From JBMDXB01 sp048594975 (GTDB lineage: Bacteria; Acidobacteriota; Vicinamibacteria; Vicinamibacterales; 2-12-FULL-66-21): a stretch of DNA of 64,000 nt. The stretch lies in NCBI GenBank assembly GCA_048594975.1, contig JBMDXQ010000025.1:1-64000 (forward strand), given 5' to 3'. The stretch's first letter is position 1. Each line of letters opens with the position of its first letter. The position numbers and the translations under genes are program-made. Of this stretch, positions 35,283 through 44,657 are shown piece by piece. The notes below the pieces were generated by a model. That model searched no databases. It had not been told where the DNA came from and saw only the letters and a program-made list of their open reading frames with translations.

Positions 35283-35521
35283 CCGCGCCGCGACCCCAGC
35301 ACAATCGATCAGCCAAGCTGGCCACAAGGCTGTCGCTCCCAGTATCGAAGGAAGACTGAGCGATCCTCCTCCCCTCACCCGGGCACGCGGGAATCACACG
35401 CTGATCGTTTCCGTTGCCGGCAACTTTCCGGGTGTGGGAATCCTCCTCCGCCGGACCGGGCGGTGCCGGCCGGCGCCTCGCCGCGGGCACGGCCTGGCCG
35501 TGCTAGCGTTAGCGGAGCGAG

Positions 35522-36244
35522 TTGGCCGTGCGCACAATGCGGGCCACATGGGCGATTGCGTCGATCGGCATCGTGGAGACGCTCGTGGTGGGAGTCGCCG
35601 TGCTCCCGGCGTTCCTCTGCTGGAGCTGGCTCTTCGCCGTTCCCGTCCCCACCTGGATCGTCCCGCGTGCCGTGCTCGCGGCGATGTCGTTCGTGCCGGC
35701 GTACCTCGTCTTCTCGGTCGCGCTGGCGTCGCTTTCGGCGGTCAGCACGCGGGTGCTCGGCTGGCGCACGCGGCCGGACCAGTGCTGGAAGCTCGCCGAT
35801 CTCGAATGGCCGCAGCTCGACTGGATGCGCTACATGGTGTCCACGCACGTGGTGCGGGTGCTCGTCGGCACATTCTTTCGCGCCTCACCGATCTGGACTC
35901 TCTACGTGCGGATGAACGGCGCGCGGATCGGCCGGAGCGTGTACGTGAATACGCTGTCGATTTCCGATCACAACCTGCTGGAGTTCGGCGACCGCGTGGT
36001 CATCGGCGAGAGCGTCCACCTGTCCGGGCACACGGTCGAGGGCGGGATGGTGAAGACGGCGGCAGTGCGGCTCGGCTCGGGATCGACGGTGGGCCTCGGC
36101 AGCATCATCGGCATCGGCGTCACCATTGGCGAGGGCACCCAGATCGGCGCGCTCAGCGTGGTCCCCAAGTACACCACCATCGAGCCGCACGCGGTCTACG
36201 CCGGCGTCCCGGCGCGGCGGATCGAGCGCGCGGCCGCGCTGTGA
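35522..36244 (+). CDS. membrane-anchored left-handed beta-helix acyltransferase-like protein
   Basis: A 240-residue protein. Two hydrophobic segments at about residues 10-35 and 45-70 anchor it in the membrane. Residues 125-235 are hexapeptide-repeat left-handed beta-helix sequence: MNGARIGRSVYVNTL, FGDRVVIGESVHLSGH, LGSGSTVGLGSIIGIGVTI and the terminal VYAGVPARRIE. This resembles the C-terminal unit of Pls/PES-type nonribosomal synthetase-like proteins, which transfer acyl groups, but no adenylation or carrier domain precedes it here. The first codon is TTG at 35522; GTG at 35528 or ATG at 35537 are alternatives. It converges with the DinB gene. Confidence 0.75.
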   Translation: MAVRTMRATWAIASIGIVETLVVGVAVLPAFLCWSWLFAVPVPTWIVPRAVLAAMSFVPAYLVFSVALASLSAVSTRVLGWRTRPDQCWKLADLEWPQLDWMRYMVSTHVVRVLVGTFFRASPIWTLYVRMNGARIGRSVYVNTLSISDHNLLEFGDRVVIGESVHLSGHTVEGGMVKTAAVRLGSGSTVGLGSIIGIGVTIGEGTQIGALSVVPKYTTIEPHAVYAGVPARRIERAAAL

Positions 36245-36312
36245 GGCCGGCGTGAACCGGGGTCAGCTCTCGATTGTCGCCCTGGGCTCGGAGCTCACTT
36301 TTCTTCCTGGGT

Positions 36313-36328
36313 GAGAATCTCGATTCTC
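36313..36328. terminator. small hairpin between convergent genes
   Basis: GAGAATC at 36313-36319 and GATTCTC at 36322-36328 form a perfect 7-bp stem in the 139-bp gap between the acyltransferase and DinB genes. The 2-base gap means the central bases must open to form the loop, so it would be a weak terminator. Confidence 0.35.
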
Positions 36329-36383
36329 TCTGCCCCGGACTGCCCGTTCAGAAATCGAGATCCGACCCAGGGCTTCCCCAGGG

Positions 36384-36932
36384 CTACTGGCTGGCCCCGG
36401 CGGACCAGGGCGGCGTCACGCCGTTCATCCGGGCATAGGCCACCGCCTGTCCCATGTGCTCGTGGTTGTGTACCAGGATGCGCAGGAACACGTCGGCGGC
36501 GGTCACGTCCTTCTTGAAGAACTGCACCTTCTTCTGCCGATCGGCGTTCGGGTACTCGGAGCGGACCGCGTCGAACGACTCCTTCAGGAACTTGATGACG
36601 CCCGCCTTGTCGGTCACGCTCTTCTCCGGCTCCTTCCCGAGCTTCGTCACGTCGAGCGACGGCTTCGCACCGGCCCTCCCCAGGAGGATCTGATTGCCGA
36701 GGGCGATGTGCATGAACACCTCGGCGACCGAGCGGACGCCCGGCGCCGGGCGCCACGAGAACTTCTCGGCGGGCATCGCCTCGGCGAGCTGCAGCAGCTG
36801 CCGCGACGCGTGCTCGAACTCCCCGAGCCATCCCTCTCCGATTCCCGGCGGCACCTGTGCTGACGCCGACGACGTGAGCACCGCCGCGAGGACGAAAGCG
36901 GCAGCGATCCTGAGACCGTGCGCAACACTCAT
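36384..36932 (-). CDS. exported DinB-family protein
   Basis: A 182-residue protein with a signal peptide (MSVAHGLRIAAAFVLAAV, cleavage after ASAQ) and a DinB/YfiT four-helix bundle. The three metal-ligand His positions are visible: MHIALGNQ in helix 2 and HNHEHMGQ near the C-terminus. DinB proteins bind a divalent metal and some are thiol transferases. Exported versions are common in Acidobacteriota, with no known substrate. The ATG at 36932 is preferred to the one at 36956 because GGGGAGG lies nine bases upstream and the signal peptide starts there. Confidence 0.85.
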   Translation of the reverse strand: MSVAHGLRIAAAFVLAAVLTSSASAQVPPGIGEGWLGEFEHASRQLLQLAEAMPAEKFSWRPAPGVRSVAEVFMHIALGNQILLGRAGAKPSLDVTKLGKEPEKSVTDKAGVIKFLKESFDAVRSEYPNADRQKKVQFFKKDVTAADVFLRILVHNHEHMGQAVAYARMNGVTPPWSAGASQ

Positions 36933-37400
36933 GCTTCGAACCTCCCCTGGCCGCATTGTACGTACGTCTATCGCAGCGCGACGAGGGCGTTTCGGCAGTC
37001 AATTCGAAGCCGCTGGCCACCACATCATTCGTCACTGAGCCTGCAACAACGGCCAGGGTCGGATCTCGGATCCCCCGTGGTACCGTCACGCGCCCGCTGA
37101 CCACGGCCGTAACACTCCCACTCGCGCATCTCCGGCACGTACATCTCGTCCGCAGCGGTCACGTGCGGATGGAGCCGTGTGCAAGCATGCGCAGAACCGA
37201 ACGGCCGGCGGCACGGATGCTGCTCGAGCGCGGATCGGGTGGCGACGTCGTAGGCTTTCCATGCGGATGAGCGCCTGAACCGCTCCGTCCGCGTCGCGAT
37301 TTCCATCACGCCTGATGCGCGGGGCAGCGCTGCGCGTGTCCGACTGGCCGCCCCGCGCGGCCATTTCTCACGGCCGAGTCGCCGCGCGGCCGCGAGATCG
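36933..37400. other. intergenic region between divergent genes, nothing recognised
   Basis: About 470 bases between the DinB gene and the histidine kinase. The short frames on both strands have no protein character and I see no clear promoter hexamer pair or structured repeat. Confidence 0.5.
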
Positions 37401-40400
37401 ATGCGCATGACGAATCCTACCGCCTCGGGAGATCGACTGGCGCCGGCGCCACACTCGGCGGCCAACTGCCTGGCCGGGGGCGGCAATATGGGCGCGCTGA
37501 CCCGGGCGTTCGACTGGTCGCAGACGCCGCTCGGGCCTGTCGAGGTCTGGCCGCAGAGCCTGCGGACGGGCGTCAGCGTCATGCTCGCCTCCGGCTTCCC
37601 CATGCTGGTCCTGTGGGGCGACGAGTACATCCAGCTGTACAACGACGCGTACCGCCCGGTCCTCGGCGCCACCAAGCACCCAGCGGCGCTCGGCCAGCGC
37701 GCGCGCGAATGCTGGCCCGAGATCTGGGACGACGTGCTCGGGCCCATGTTCGGATCGGTGATGGCCGGCGGGGAACCGATCTGGAACCAGGACCTGCTGT
37801 TCGTGCTCGATCGCAACGGCTACCTCGAGGAAACGTTCTTCACCTTCTCCTACAGCGCGATTCGCGACGAGACCGGCCGCCCCGGCGGCATCCTGGTGAC
37901 CTGCGTCGAAACCACCGATCGCGTGCTCGGCGAGCGCCGCCTGCGCACGCTGCGCGAGCTTGCGTCACACGCGTCGGGTGCGCGCTCGGTCGACGAGACC
38001 TGCCGCATGGTGGCGCGCACGCTGTCCGACAACCCGGACGACCTGCCGTTCTCGCTGCTGTATCTCGCGAGCGACGGCCGGCCGGCACGGCTGTGTGCCG
38101 CGACGGGCCTCGAGGCCGGAGCACCGGCCGCCCCGACCGCGCTGGAGCTGGCCGTCGACGCCGAATACGTGTGGCCGGTGGCCGGGGTGATCGAGTCCGC
38201 GCAGCCGCGGGTCCTCGCGGATCTCGTCGCTCGCCTCGGGCCGCTGCCAGGCGGGAAATGGCCGGAGGCGGCTGACGCGGCGATGGTCCTGCCAATCACC
38301 CCGTCAGGCCAGGCGCCGGCGGTGGGCGCGCTGGTCGCGGGTGTGAGCCCGCGGCGCGCGCTCGACGGCTACTACCGCACCTTCCTCGATCTCGTGGCGG
38401 CGCAGATCGCCACGGCCATCAACGCCGCGCGCGCCTACGAGGCCGAACGCGAGCGCGCCGAGGCGCTGGCGCAGATCGACCGGGCCAAGACGGCGTTTTT
38501 CAACAACGTCAGCCACGAGTTCCGGACGCCGCTGACGCTGATGCTGGCGCCGACCGAGGAAGCGCTCGCCTCGCCGGACCGCAGCCTGCGTGGCGACGAT
38601 CTCGAGACGGTCTACCGCAACCAGCGGCGCCTGCTGAAGCTCGTGAACACGCTGCTCGACTTCTCGCGGATCGAGGCGGGCCGCGCCGACGCCTGCTACG
38701 AGCCGACCGACCTCGCCCGCCTGACCCACGACGTGGCGAGCGCGTTCCGCTCCGCCATCGAGCGCGGCGGCGTCCGCTTCGAGGTGAACTGCCCGCCGCT
38801 CGACGAGCCGATCTACGTCGATCGACAGATGTGGGAGAAGATCGTCCTCAACCTACTGTCGAACGCCTTCAAGTTCACCTTCACGGGCTGCATCGGCGTG
38901 GACCTGACGCACGCCGGTCCGGGGCTGGTGGCGCTCTCGGTCTCCGATACCGGCGTCGGCATTCCCGAAGCGGAGCAGCCCCGCGTCTTCGAGCGCTTCC
39001 ACCGCGTCGAGGGCACGCGCGGGCGGACGCACGAGGGGTCCGGGATCGGGCTCGCGCTGGTGCACGACCTGGCGCGCCTCCACGGCGGCCAGATCAGGGT
39101 GGAGAGCCGGGTCGGCCAGGGGTCGGTCTTCACGGTGACGATTCCCGCCGGAACGGCGCATCTGCCGGCCGAACGCGTCAACGGCACGCCGCGCCTGCGC
39201 AGCACGGGCATCCCGGCCGACGCGTTCGTGGACGAAGCACTGCGCTGGCTGGCCAATACACCTGCACCGGTGGGAACGTTCGACGCAGCCGGTTCGCAGC
39301 CAGGCGCCGCGCACCTGCTCGTGGCCGACGACAACGCGGACATGCGCGAGTATCTGCAACGGCTGCTGTCGGCGCACTGGACTGTCGACACGGCGCCGAA
39401 CGGGCTGAGCGCGCTGGAACGCGCCCGCGCCCACCCGCCCGATCTCGTCGTCACCGACGTGATGATGCCCGGCCTCGACGGGTTCGGACTCATCCGCGAG
39501 CTGCGGGAGGATCCGCGCACCGCCACTGTACCGGTCGTCGTGGTGTCGGCGCGGGCCGACGAGGAGGCCCGCCTCGAAGGGCACCAGCACGGCGCGAGCG
39601 ACTACATCGTGAAGCCGTTCGCCGGCCGGGAGCTGGTCACGCGGATCAACGCGCAGCTCACGCTCGCCCAGCATCTGCGCGAACGCCAGGCGCTCATCCT
39701 GCGGGAGCAGGCGGCTCGCCGCGAGGCGGAGCTGCAGCGGGAGCACCTGGAACTGCTGTTCATGCAGTTCCCCGGCCCGATCTGCATCCTCCGCGGCCGC
39801 GATCACGTCATCGAGCTCGCGAACGTGGCGATCTGCGACGCCTGGGGCAGGGCGCACGAGGACGTCATCGGGCAGCCACTGTTCGAGGCGCTTCCCGAGG
39901 TCGAGGGCCAGGGCTTCCGCGAGCTGCTGGACCGGGTACTCGACACGGGCGAGCCCTACGTCGGCCGGGAGACTCGGACGCAGCTGGGACGCGGCCCGGA
40001 CGGTGCACTGGAGACGGTCTATTTCAATTTCGTCTACGCGCCGCGCCGGAACCCGAGCGGCGGGATCGACGGCGTGCTGGTGATTGCCATGGACGTGACC
40101 GCGCAGGTGCGGGCCCGTGAGCAGGTGGACGGCCTCCGCCGTCAGGCTGAGGCGGCCAACCAGGCGAAGGACCAGTTCCTGGCGATCCTCGGGCACGAAC
40201 TGCGGAACCCGCTGGCGCCGATCCTGACGGCGCTGCAGTTGATGAACCTGCGCGGCGACGACAGCGCGGCGAAGGAGCGCGCCGTCATCGATCGCCAGGT
40301 ACGCCATCTGGTGCGCCTGGTGGACGACCTGCTCGACGTCTCGCGCATCGCGCGGGGACGAATCGAGCTGCGCAGGGGCCGCGTCGAGATGGCCGAGATC

Positions 40401-41285
40401 GTCGCGCGCGCCATCGAGATGACCAGCCCGCTGCTGGAGGAGCGGCAGCAGAACCTGCGCGTCTCGGTGCCGCGCACCGGCCTGGCCGTGCACGGCGACG
40501 TGACGCGGCTCGCACAGGTGGTGATGAACCTGCTGAGCAACGGCGCCAAGTACACCGAGCCGGGAGGCACGGTGGAGGTGCTCGCCCGGCGGGACAACGG
40601 CTCCGTCGAGCTGCGCGTCTGCGACAGCGGGATCGGCATCCATACCGAGCTGCTGCCGCGCGTCTTCGACATGTTCGTTCAGGGCACGCAGGCGCTCGAC
40701 CGCTCGCAGGGCGGACTCGGCCTCGGGCTGACCATCGTCAGGAGCCTCGTCGAGCTGCACGGCGGATCGGTCGCAGTGCACAGCGACGGGCCGGGACGTG
40801 GCAGCGAGTTCGTCATCCGGCTGCCCGCGCTCGACGCGGCGGCGGACGCCGCTGAGACCGACGGCGCGGCGCACCGCGACGGCGGGCTGGACCGCCGGCT
40901 GCGCGTCCTCGTGGTGGATGACAATCGCGACGCCGCGCAAATGATCCGGGAAGCGCTGCAGATGATGGGCTACGACGCCCGGATGGCGCTCGACAGTCCG
41001 TCCGCGATCGACGCCGCGCGGGCGTACAGGCCCGATGTCGCGCTGCTCGACATCGGCCTGCCAGTCATGGACGGCTACGAGCTGGCGCAGCACCTGCGGG
41101 CAGCCTCGGAGGGTCCGCCGCCCGTGCTGATTGCCGTGACCGGCTACGGTCAGGACGCGGATCGCGAGCGGTCGCGCCTCGCCGGCTTCCACCGGCACAT
41201 CGTCAAGCCGGTGGACCTGCAGCTGCTCGGCCGCGTCCTCGCCGAGATCGCCGCGGCGTCCTCACCGCGGCCGGCAGGTCCGTGA
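37401..41285 (+). CDS. double hybrid sensor histidine kinase
   Basis: A 1294-residue soluble signalling protein with two complete kinase units. Order: PAS (about 35-180), GAF (190-340), HisKA with SHEFRTPL (His372) and HATPase with NLLSNAFKFT and SDTGVGIP; a receiver with Asp686 in VVTDVMMPG and the Lys of IVKPF. A second PAS (770-900) leads to a second HisKA with GHELRNPL (His932) and HATPase with NLLSNGAKYT and CDSGIGI. A C-terminal receiver has Asp1217 in ALLDIGLPVMDG. All catalytic residues are present in both halves. With two His and two Asp sites it could run an internal phosphorelay. No separate response regulator gene or output domain is adjacent. The start is ATG at 37401; an in-frame ATG two codons later is equally possible. 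Confidence 0.92.
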   Translation: MRMTNPTASGDRLAPAPHSAANCLAGGGNMGALTRAFDWSQTPLGPVEVWPQSLRTGVSVMLASGFPMLVLWGDEYIQLYNDAYRPVLGATKHPAALGQRARECWPEIWDDVLGPMFGSVMAGGEPIWNQDLLFVLDRNGYLEETFFTFSYSAIRDETGRPGGILVTCVETTDRVLGERRLRTLRELASHASGARSVDETCRMVARTLSDNPDDLPFSLLYLASDGRPARLCAATGLEAGAPAAPTALELAVDAEYVWPVAGVIESAQPRVLADLVARLGPLPGGKWPEAADAAMVLPITPSGQAPAVGALVAGVSPRRALDGYYRTFLDLVAAQIATAINAARAYEAERERAEALAQIDRAKTAFFNNVSHEFRTPLTLMLAPTEEALASPDRSLRGDDLETVYRNQRRLLKLVNTLLDFSRIEAGRADACYEPTDLARLTHDVASAFRSAIERGGVRFEVNCPPLDEPIYVDRQMWEKIVLNLLSNAFKFTFTGCIGVDLTHAGPGLVALSVSDTGVGIPEAEQPRVFERFHRVEGTRGRTHEGSGIGLALVHDLARLHGGQIRVESRVGQGSVFTVTIPAGTAHLPAERVNGTPRLRSTGIPADAFVDEALRWLANTPAPVGTFDAAGSQPGAAHLLVADDNADMREYLQRLLSAHWTVDTAPNGLSALERARAHPPDLVVTDVMMPGLDGFGLIRELREDPRTATVPVVVVSARADEEARLEGHQHGASDYIVKPFAGRELVTRINAQLTLAQHLRERQALILREQAARREAELQREHLELLFMQFPGPICILRGRDHVIELANVAICDAWGRAHEDVIGQPLFEALPEVEGQGFRELLDRVLDTGEPYVGRETRTQLGRGPDGALETVYFNFVYAPRRNPSGGIDGVLVIAMDVTAQVRAREQVDGLRRQAEAANQAKDQFLAILGHELRNPLAPILTALQLMNLRGDDSAAKERAVIDRQVRHLVRLVDDLLDVSRIARGRIELRRGRVEMAEIVARAIEMTSPLLEERQQNLRVSVPRTGLAVHGDVTRLAQVVMNLLSNGAKYTEPGGTVEVLARRDNGSVELRVCDSGIGIHTELLPRVFDMFVQGTQALDRSQGGLGLGLTIVRSLVELHGGSVAVHSDGPGRGSEFVIRLPALDAAADAAETDGAAHRDGGLDRRLRVLVVDDNRDAAQMIREALQMMGYDARMALDSPSAIDAARAYRPDVALLDIGLPVMDGYELAQHLRAASEGPPPVLIAVTGYGQDADRERSRLAGFHRHIVKPVDLQLLGRVLAEIAAASSPRPAGP

Positions 41286-41286
41286 A

Positions 41287-41314
41287 TCGGACTGCACGTC
41301 GTACGTGATTCCGA
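41287..41314. terminator. imperfect hairpin between convergent genes
   Basis: TCGGA-ctg-CACGT pairs with ACGTG-at-TCCGA around a 3-base loop, filling the 29-bp gap between the kinase stop codon at 41285 and the stop of the next gene at 41315. The position suggests a shared terminator; the internal mismatches lower confidence. Confidence 0.4.
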
Positions 41315-41875
41315 TCAGAATGCGACCACCACTCCGAACCCTGCGGCACGACGATTGGTGACGGGTCCGGCACGTACGCCGATTGCCACCTTGCCAGCTT
41401 CATAGATCGTCTTGCGGCCGCGAATCAGGGCATCGATCCCGATTCCGATCCCCGCGCCAATAGCCGCGATGCGCGCAATGGGCCCAGCGTCGTCGCGGCA
41501 GTTCTCCCACGGTTCCGTCCGTGTGCAGAGGAAGAGGCCTGTCGCGACCGCCGCACCCGCGCCGATGAGCGCGCCGTTCAGGACGCTGTCGGACCGGCGC
41601 GCTCTGACGCGGGTGATGTCGTTCGCACGGAGATCCCGTACCTCATCGTCCACGCGGGCGGTCACGACGCCGCCCGACGCGGCAAGGATCTGTGCTCTCT
41701 CTTCGCGCCCGGACGCATCGGTGATCCACGCCGTCATTCCCGGCCGCAGCGCGGCCTCGAGCGTCGACGCGGAGCCCGCACCCGTCTGCGCTGAAGACGC
41801 AGCCGCGGCGAGGACGAAGAACATCACGAGCCAGGCGATCCGTATCCTCTCGGCAGAGGCAGATTTCGCGCGCAT
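41315..41875 (-). CDS. exported protein with glycine-rich membrane-interacting segments
   Basis: A 186-residue protein with a signal peptide (IAWLVMFFVLAAAASSA, residues about 14-30). A small beta-rich domain follows (MTAWITDASGREERAQILAA, then VVTARVDDEVRDLRANDITRV) that resembles the SH3-like envelope domains preceding such tails. Two Gly/Ala-rich hydrophobic stretches come next, NGALIGAGAAVATGLFL and ARIAAIGAGIGIGIDAL, reminiscent of glycine zippers, and a final GVVVAF strand suggests outer-membrane insertion. No specific family or function is recognised. The ATG at 41875 is preferred to an upstream GTG at 41896 by the position of the signal. Confidence 0.7.
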   Translation of the reverse strand: MRAKSASAERIRIAWLVMFFVLAAAASSAQTGAGSASTLEAALRPGMTAWITDASGREERAQILAASGGVVTARVDDEVRDLRANDITRVRARRSDSVLNGALIGAGAAVATGLFLCTRTEPWENCRDDAGPIARIAAIGAGIGIGIDALIRGRKTIYEAGKVAIGVRAGPVTNRRAAGFGVVVAF

Positions 41876-41929
41876 GGTGCCGTACTTGCCCAGCACGTAA
41901 CGTGCCGCGCGCGCGCCACGCGGCTCAAC

Positions 41930-43081
41930 CTAATAGGAGACCTTGGTCCAGCTTCGGGAGCGGTGGCTGCGCAGGATCGCGTCGCAGATCGCGATCTCGT
42001 TGTGCCCGTCCTGGAAGGTCGAAAACGACGGTTTCGACTTCGCCCCGCTCGCAATGTGCGCGTATACCTGCATAAAGAGGTTGTACGGACCCTCGGAGTA
42101 GCCCTCGGGGTGGCCGCCCGGGTAATGCGCGAACGGCCGGACCTCGGCGTGCAAGAGCGAGGCGTCCTTGATCATGCTCTCGTTGGCGCGGAGGCGCCGG
42201 CCGATCCACAACGTGTTCGGCTCTTCCTGGTCCCACTCGAGCGCGCCGTCGGCGTAATCGATCTCGAGGTAGAGGCGGTTCTTGCGGCCGGCCGAGACCT
42301 GGCTGACGACCAGCGAGCCCGGCGCGCTGCTCCTCGTGCGGAACAGGATGGTCGCGGCGTCTTCGGTTGCGACGCTCACCTCGCTGTAGTCGTCGGCGGT
42401 CAGTACCTTGCCCGCGTAGGTTTCCATCGCCATCTTCGGCTTCTTGCGGGTCTTGTGGACGATCTCCAGGTCGGCCATGACCTCGGCCACCGGATCGCCG
42501 GTGATGAACTGCACGGTGTCGAACCAGTGGCTGCCGATGTCCGCCACGGCGCGCGAATCGCCGCCAGCGCCCGGTTCGACGCGCCAGTTGTAGTCGGTGT
42601 CGAGAATCAGCCAGTCCTGCAAGTACGAGCCGTGCAGCAGGTAGAGACGGCCGAGCTCTCCGCTCGCGACCATCGCGCGCATGTTCTGGACGAGCGGGTA
42701 GTTGCGGTAGTTGAAGTGGATGGCGTTGACCACGCCGGCCTTGTCGGCGAGGCGCACCAGCTCCGCCGAGTCCTTGACGTTGGTGGCCAGTGGCTTCTCG
42801 GAGACGATGTGCTTGCCTGCGGCGATGATCGCCTTCGAGACCTCGAAATGGTAGGCGTTAGGCGTGCAGTTGTGCACCACCTCCACGTCGGGGTCCGCGA
42901 TCAGCTGGCGATAATCGCCGTAGCCCCTGGGAATGTGCAGCGCCTGGCTCTTCGTCCGAGCGAGCTCCTCGGTCGCCTCAGCGAGCGCGACGACCTCGAC
43001 GTAGCCGAGGCGGCGGAGCGCCTCGGTGTGGATCGGCCCCATCATGCCGCTGCCGATGATGCCCACGCGTATCTTCTTCAT
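41930..43081 (-). CDS. Gfo/Idh/MocA-family NAD(P)-dependent oxidoreductase
   Basis: A 383-residue dehydrogenase. The N-terminal Rossmann fold starts MKKIRVGIIGSGMMGPIHTEA, with the conserved HNCTPNAYHF and IVSEKPLATN (the EKP Lys). The C-terminal alpha/beta domain contains DIGSHWFDTVQF, carrying the usual catalytic Asp/His pair, and the C-terminal PFAHYPGGHPEGYSEGPYN typical of the inositol/sugar dehydrogenase branch. It probably oxidises or epimerises a cyclic sugar or polyol. The ATG at 43081 has AGAGGA just upstream. It is on the same strand as the small exported-protein gene, but 54 bases and no evident functional link separate them. Confidence 0.9.
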   Translation of the reverse strand: MKKIRVGIIGSGMMGPIHTEALRRLGYVEVVALAEATEELARTKSQALHIPRGYGDYRQLIADPDVEVVHNCTPNAYHFEVSKAIIAAGKHIVSEKPLATNVKDSAELVRLADKAGVVNAIHFNYRNYPLVQNMRAMVASGELGRLYLLHGSYLQDWLILDTDYNWRVEPGAGGDSRAVADIGSHWFDTVQFITGDPVAEVMADLEIVHKTRKKPKMAMETYAGKVLTADDYSEVSVATEDAATILFRTRSSAPGSLVVSQVSAGRKNRLYLEIDYADGALEWDQEEPNTLWIGRRLRANESMIKDASLLHAEVRPFAHYPGGHPEGYSEGPYNLFMQVYAHIASGAKSKPSFSTFQDGHNEIAICDAILRSHRSRSWTKVSY

Positions 43082-43689
43082 GAGTCCTCTCCGTGATCCG
43101 GGCGCGGCGGCGAGCCGCCGCGTTGTGTGACGGGCAGATTATCGCCCAACGGTGCTGCGGACGCGGCTGACATCCGCAGACGACACCTCCCGACTTCCCA
43201 CGGCCAAGTCTCAAAGGAAGAGGAATCGGCGCAAAGACCCGTTGGGAGTTGGAACTTGGACATCTGGCGCTGACGCGACGATCTTCTCGGCAGGCCGCGG
43301 CGCCTCTGATACCATGCGTGCCCTTCCGATGGCCACCCCGCGAATCGTTTCGGTCGTGGCTTCACCTGATGGCCCGCCCTGCGGGCGGGTCGCACCGATC
43401 AGCTAGTCGAATCCCGTTCTGAAACCCGGGTGCCCGCGGTCGCCGCCGGGCCTGTTCATGGCCGGCGGCGGCGAGACGCGTCGGCGCCGCGTCGTCCGGC
43501 GCGGCGCCGTGAGACTGGAGCGTTCGTGACCGACGAGATTACGTGCTCGCTGCGGCTCCCCGTGCCGATCGAGCTCGAACCGTCGCTGACCCGCTCACGT
43601 GGAGTGACAGGCAAACGCCCAGCTCCCAGGCGGGGCGAATCCGTGCGGATACGGCGCCCAGGAAATCGGGAGGTGGGGATTGGGTCGAG
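43082..43689. other. intergenic region, nothing recognised
   Basis: About 610 bases upstream of the oxidoreductase gene and downstream of the next minus-strand gene. The frames are short and shadow-like. I see no repeat, RNA or gene remnant. Confidence 0.5.
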
Positions 43690-44598
43690 TTACCGATCGC
43701 GCTTGATCCGAACGCTAGTCTCGAAGCGGCGGTAATTCGAGTACGCGGCTTCGCAGGCGATGCGTTCGTATTCGGCCCGGCCGGCGGCGTCCGTGCTGAC
43801 CTGCGGGCGGAAGGGGGCGAACTCGCCCGCCGGGCGCATGCCTGCCTCATAGTGCTCGAGGAAGCTGGCCGGCACCCAGATCTTGAGGCGCGGCTCAGAT
43901 CGATACTCGGTCGTGAGCTTTACCTGAATCCCCCGGACGGCAGCCGTCAGCACTGCCCGGCGCACCCGGCCGGTGCCCGCCTCGACGAGCAGCTCGCCTC
44001 GCGAGAACACACGGCCCCGTTTCGGGTCGAAGATGAGGGTCGGCGGGTCCTTCTCCCTGAACTCCAGGGTGACGAGCAGGTCGCCACCCTCGCGCTCCAC
44101 ATTACGACGATCGAACGAGAAGCGGCGGCGGTGGTGCTCGTCGAGCACGAGCAGGCTCACCGTCGGCTCGTTGAAGTTCCTGAAGGTCCGGCCGATGTTG
44201 AAGCGCGAGTTGTAGCCCTTGAACGTGGCGGCGACCTCCGCTGCGGAGAGCGTGCGCAGCGCCTCGTGCAAGTCGGGACGATCGAGGAGCGGCTGACCGT
44301 CGACCTCCAGGACGTCGCGTATCGCCATCCACTGCCGGCTGGCCGGCTCGAACATGAAGAAGACCTCGCTCTGCAGCGCCCTCGTGCGCGGCATCTCGTC
44401 GTCGCGAGGGACCTGCGCGAGGATCTCCTGCGTATAGCGCTCGTCGGCGAGCACCGACGTGAGCTCGCGCTGGTAGTCGGCGATGTAGCGCGCGGCCGCA
44501 GCGACCACCGCGCGGGTGGACACGTCGGGCGCCTGGGAGGGCACGGGGGCAAGGCCGCCGAGCAACACCGGCACGAGCAGGAGCGCCCGCCAGACCAT
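43690..44598 (-). CDS. exported protein of unknown function
   Basis: A 302-residue protein with an N-terminal signal peptide (VWRALLLVPVLLGGLAPVP). An N-terminal helix, RYIADYQRELTSVLADERY, is followed by a beta-rich region with alternating charged and hydrophobic residues and a Tyr/Glu-rich C-terminus (LKIWVPASFLEHYEAGMRP). I recognise this layout from unannotated acidobacterial secreted proteins but not a function. The ATG at 44598 is preferred over the longer open frame to 45084, since the extra part is a shadow of the M13 peptidase remnant. Confidence 0.75.
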   Translation of the reverse strand: MVWRALLLVPVLLGGLAPVPSQAPDVSTRAVVAAAARYIADYQRELTSVLADERYTQEILAQVPRDDEMPRTRALQSEVFFMFEPASRQWMAIRDVLEVDGQPLLDRPDLHEALRTLSAAEVAATFKGYNSRFNIGRTFRNFNEPTVSLLVLDEHHRRRFSFDRRNVEREGGDLLVTLEFREKDPPTLIFDPKRGRVFSRGELLVEAGTGRVRRAVLTAAVRGIQVKLTTEYRSEPRLKIWVPASFLEHYEAGMRPAGEFAPFRPQVSTDAAGRAEYERIACEAAYSNYRRFETSVRIKRDR

Positions 44599-44657
44599 GA
44601 TGCCCGTATAGTGCCACGCCGCCGCGGCGTCCGTGCGGAGCGCGGCGGATGGGCCGG

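Larger units (their letters stand above)
34804..35521. other. intergenic region between divergent genes, promoters only
   Basis: About 720 bases. Promoter-like sites for both flanking genes are listed separately. On the minus strand, 35089-35205 encodes a 39-residue peptide starting MSNHRCRGCGTALQ, which has one CxxC like a zinc ribbon but then becomes arginine-rich; it could be a tiny or truncated gene and is not called. Nothing else is recognised. Confidence 0.45.

Noticed and set aside
38853..41198. 781-residue minus-strand frame
   Set aside because: Shadow of the double hybrid histidine kinase, whose plus-strand frame shows all catalytic motifs.
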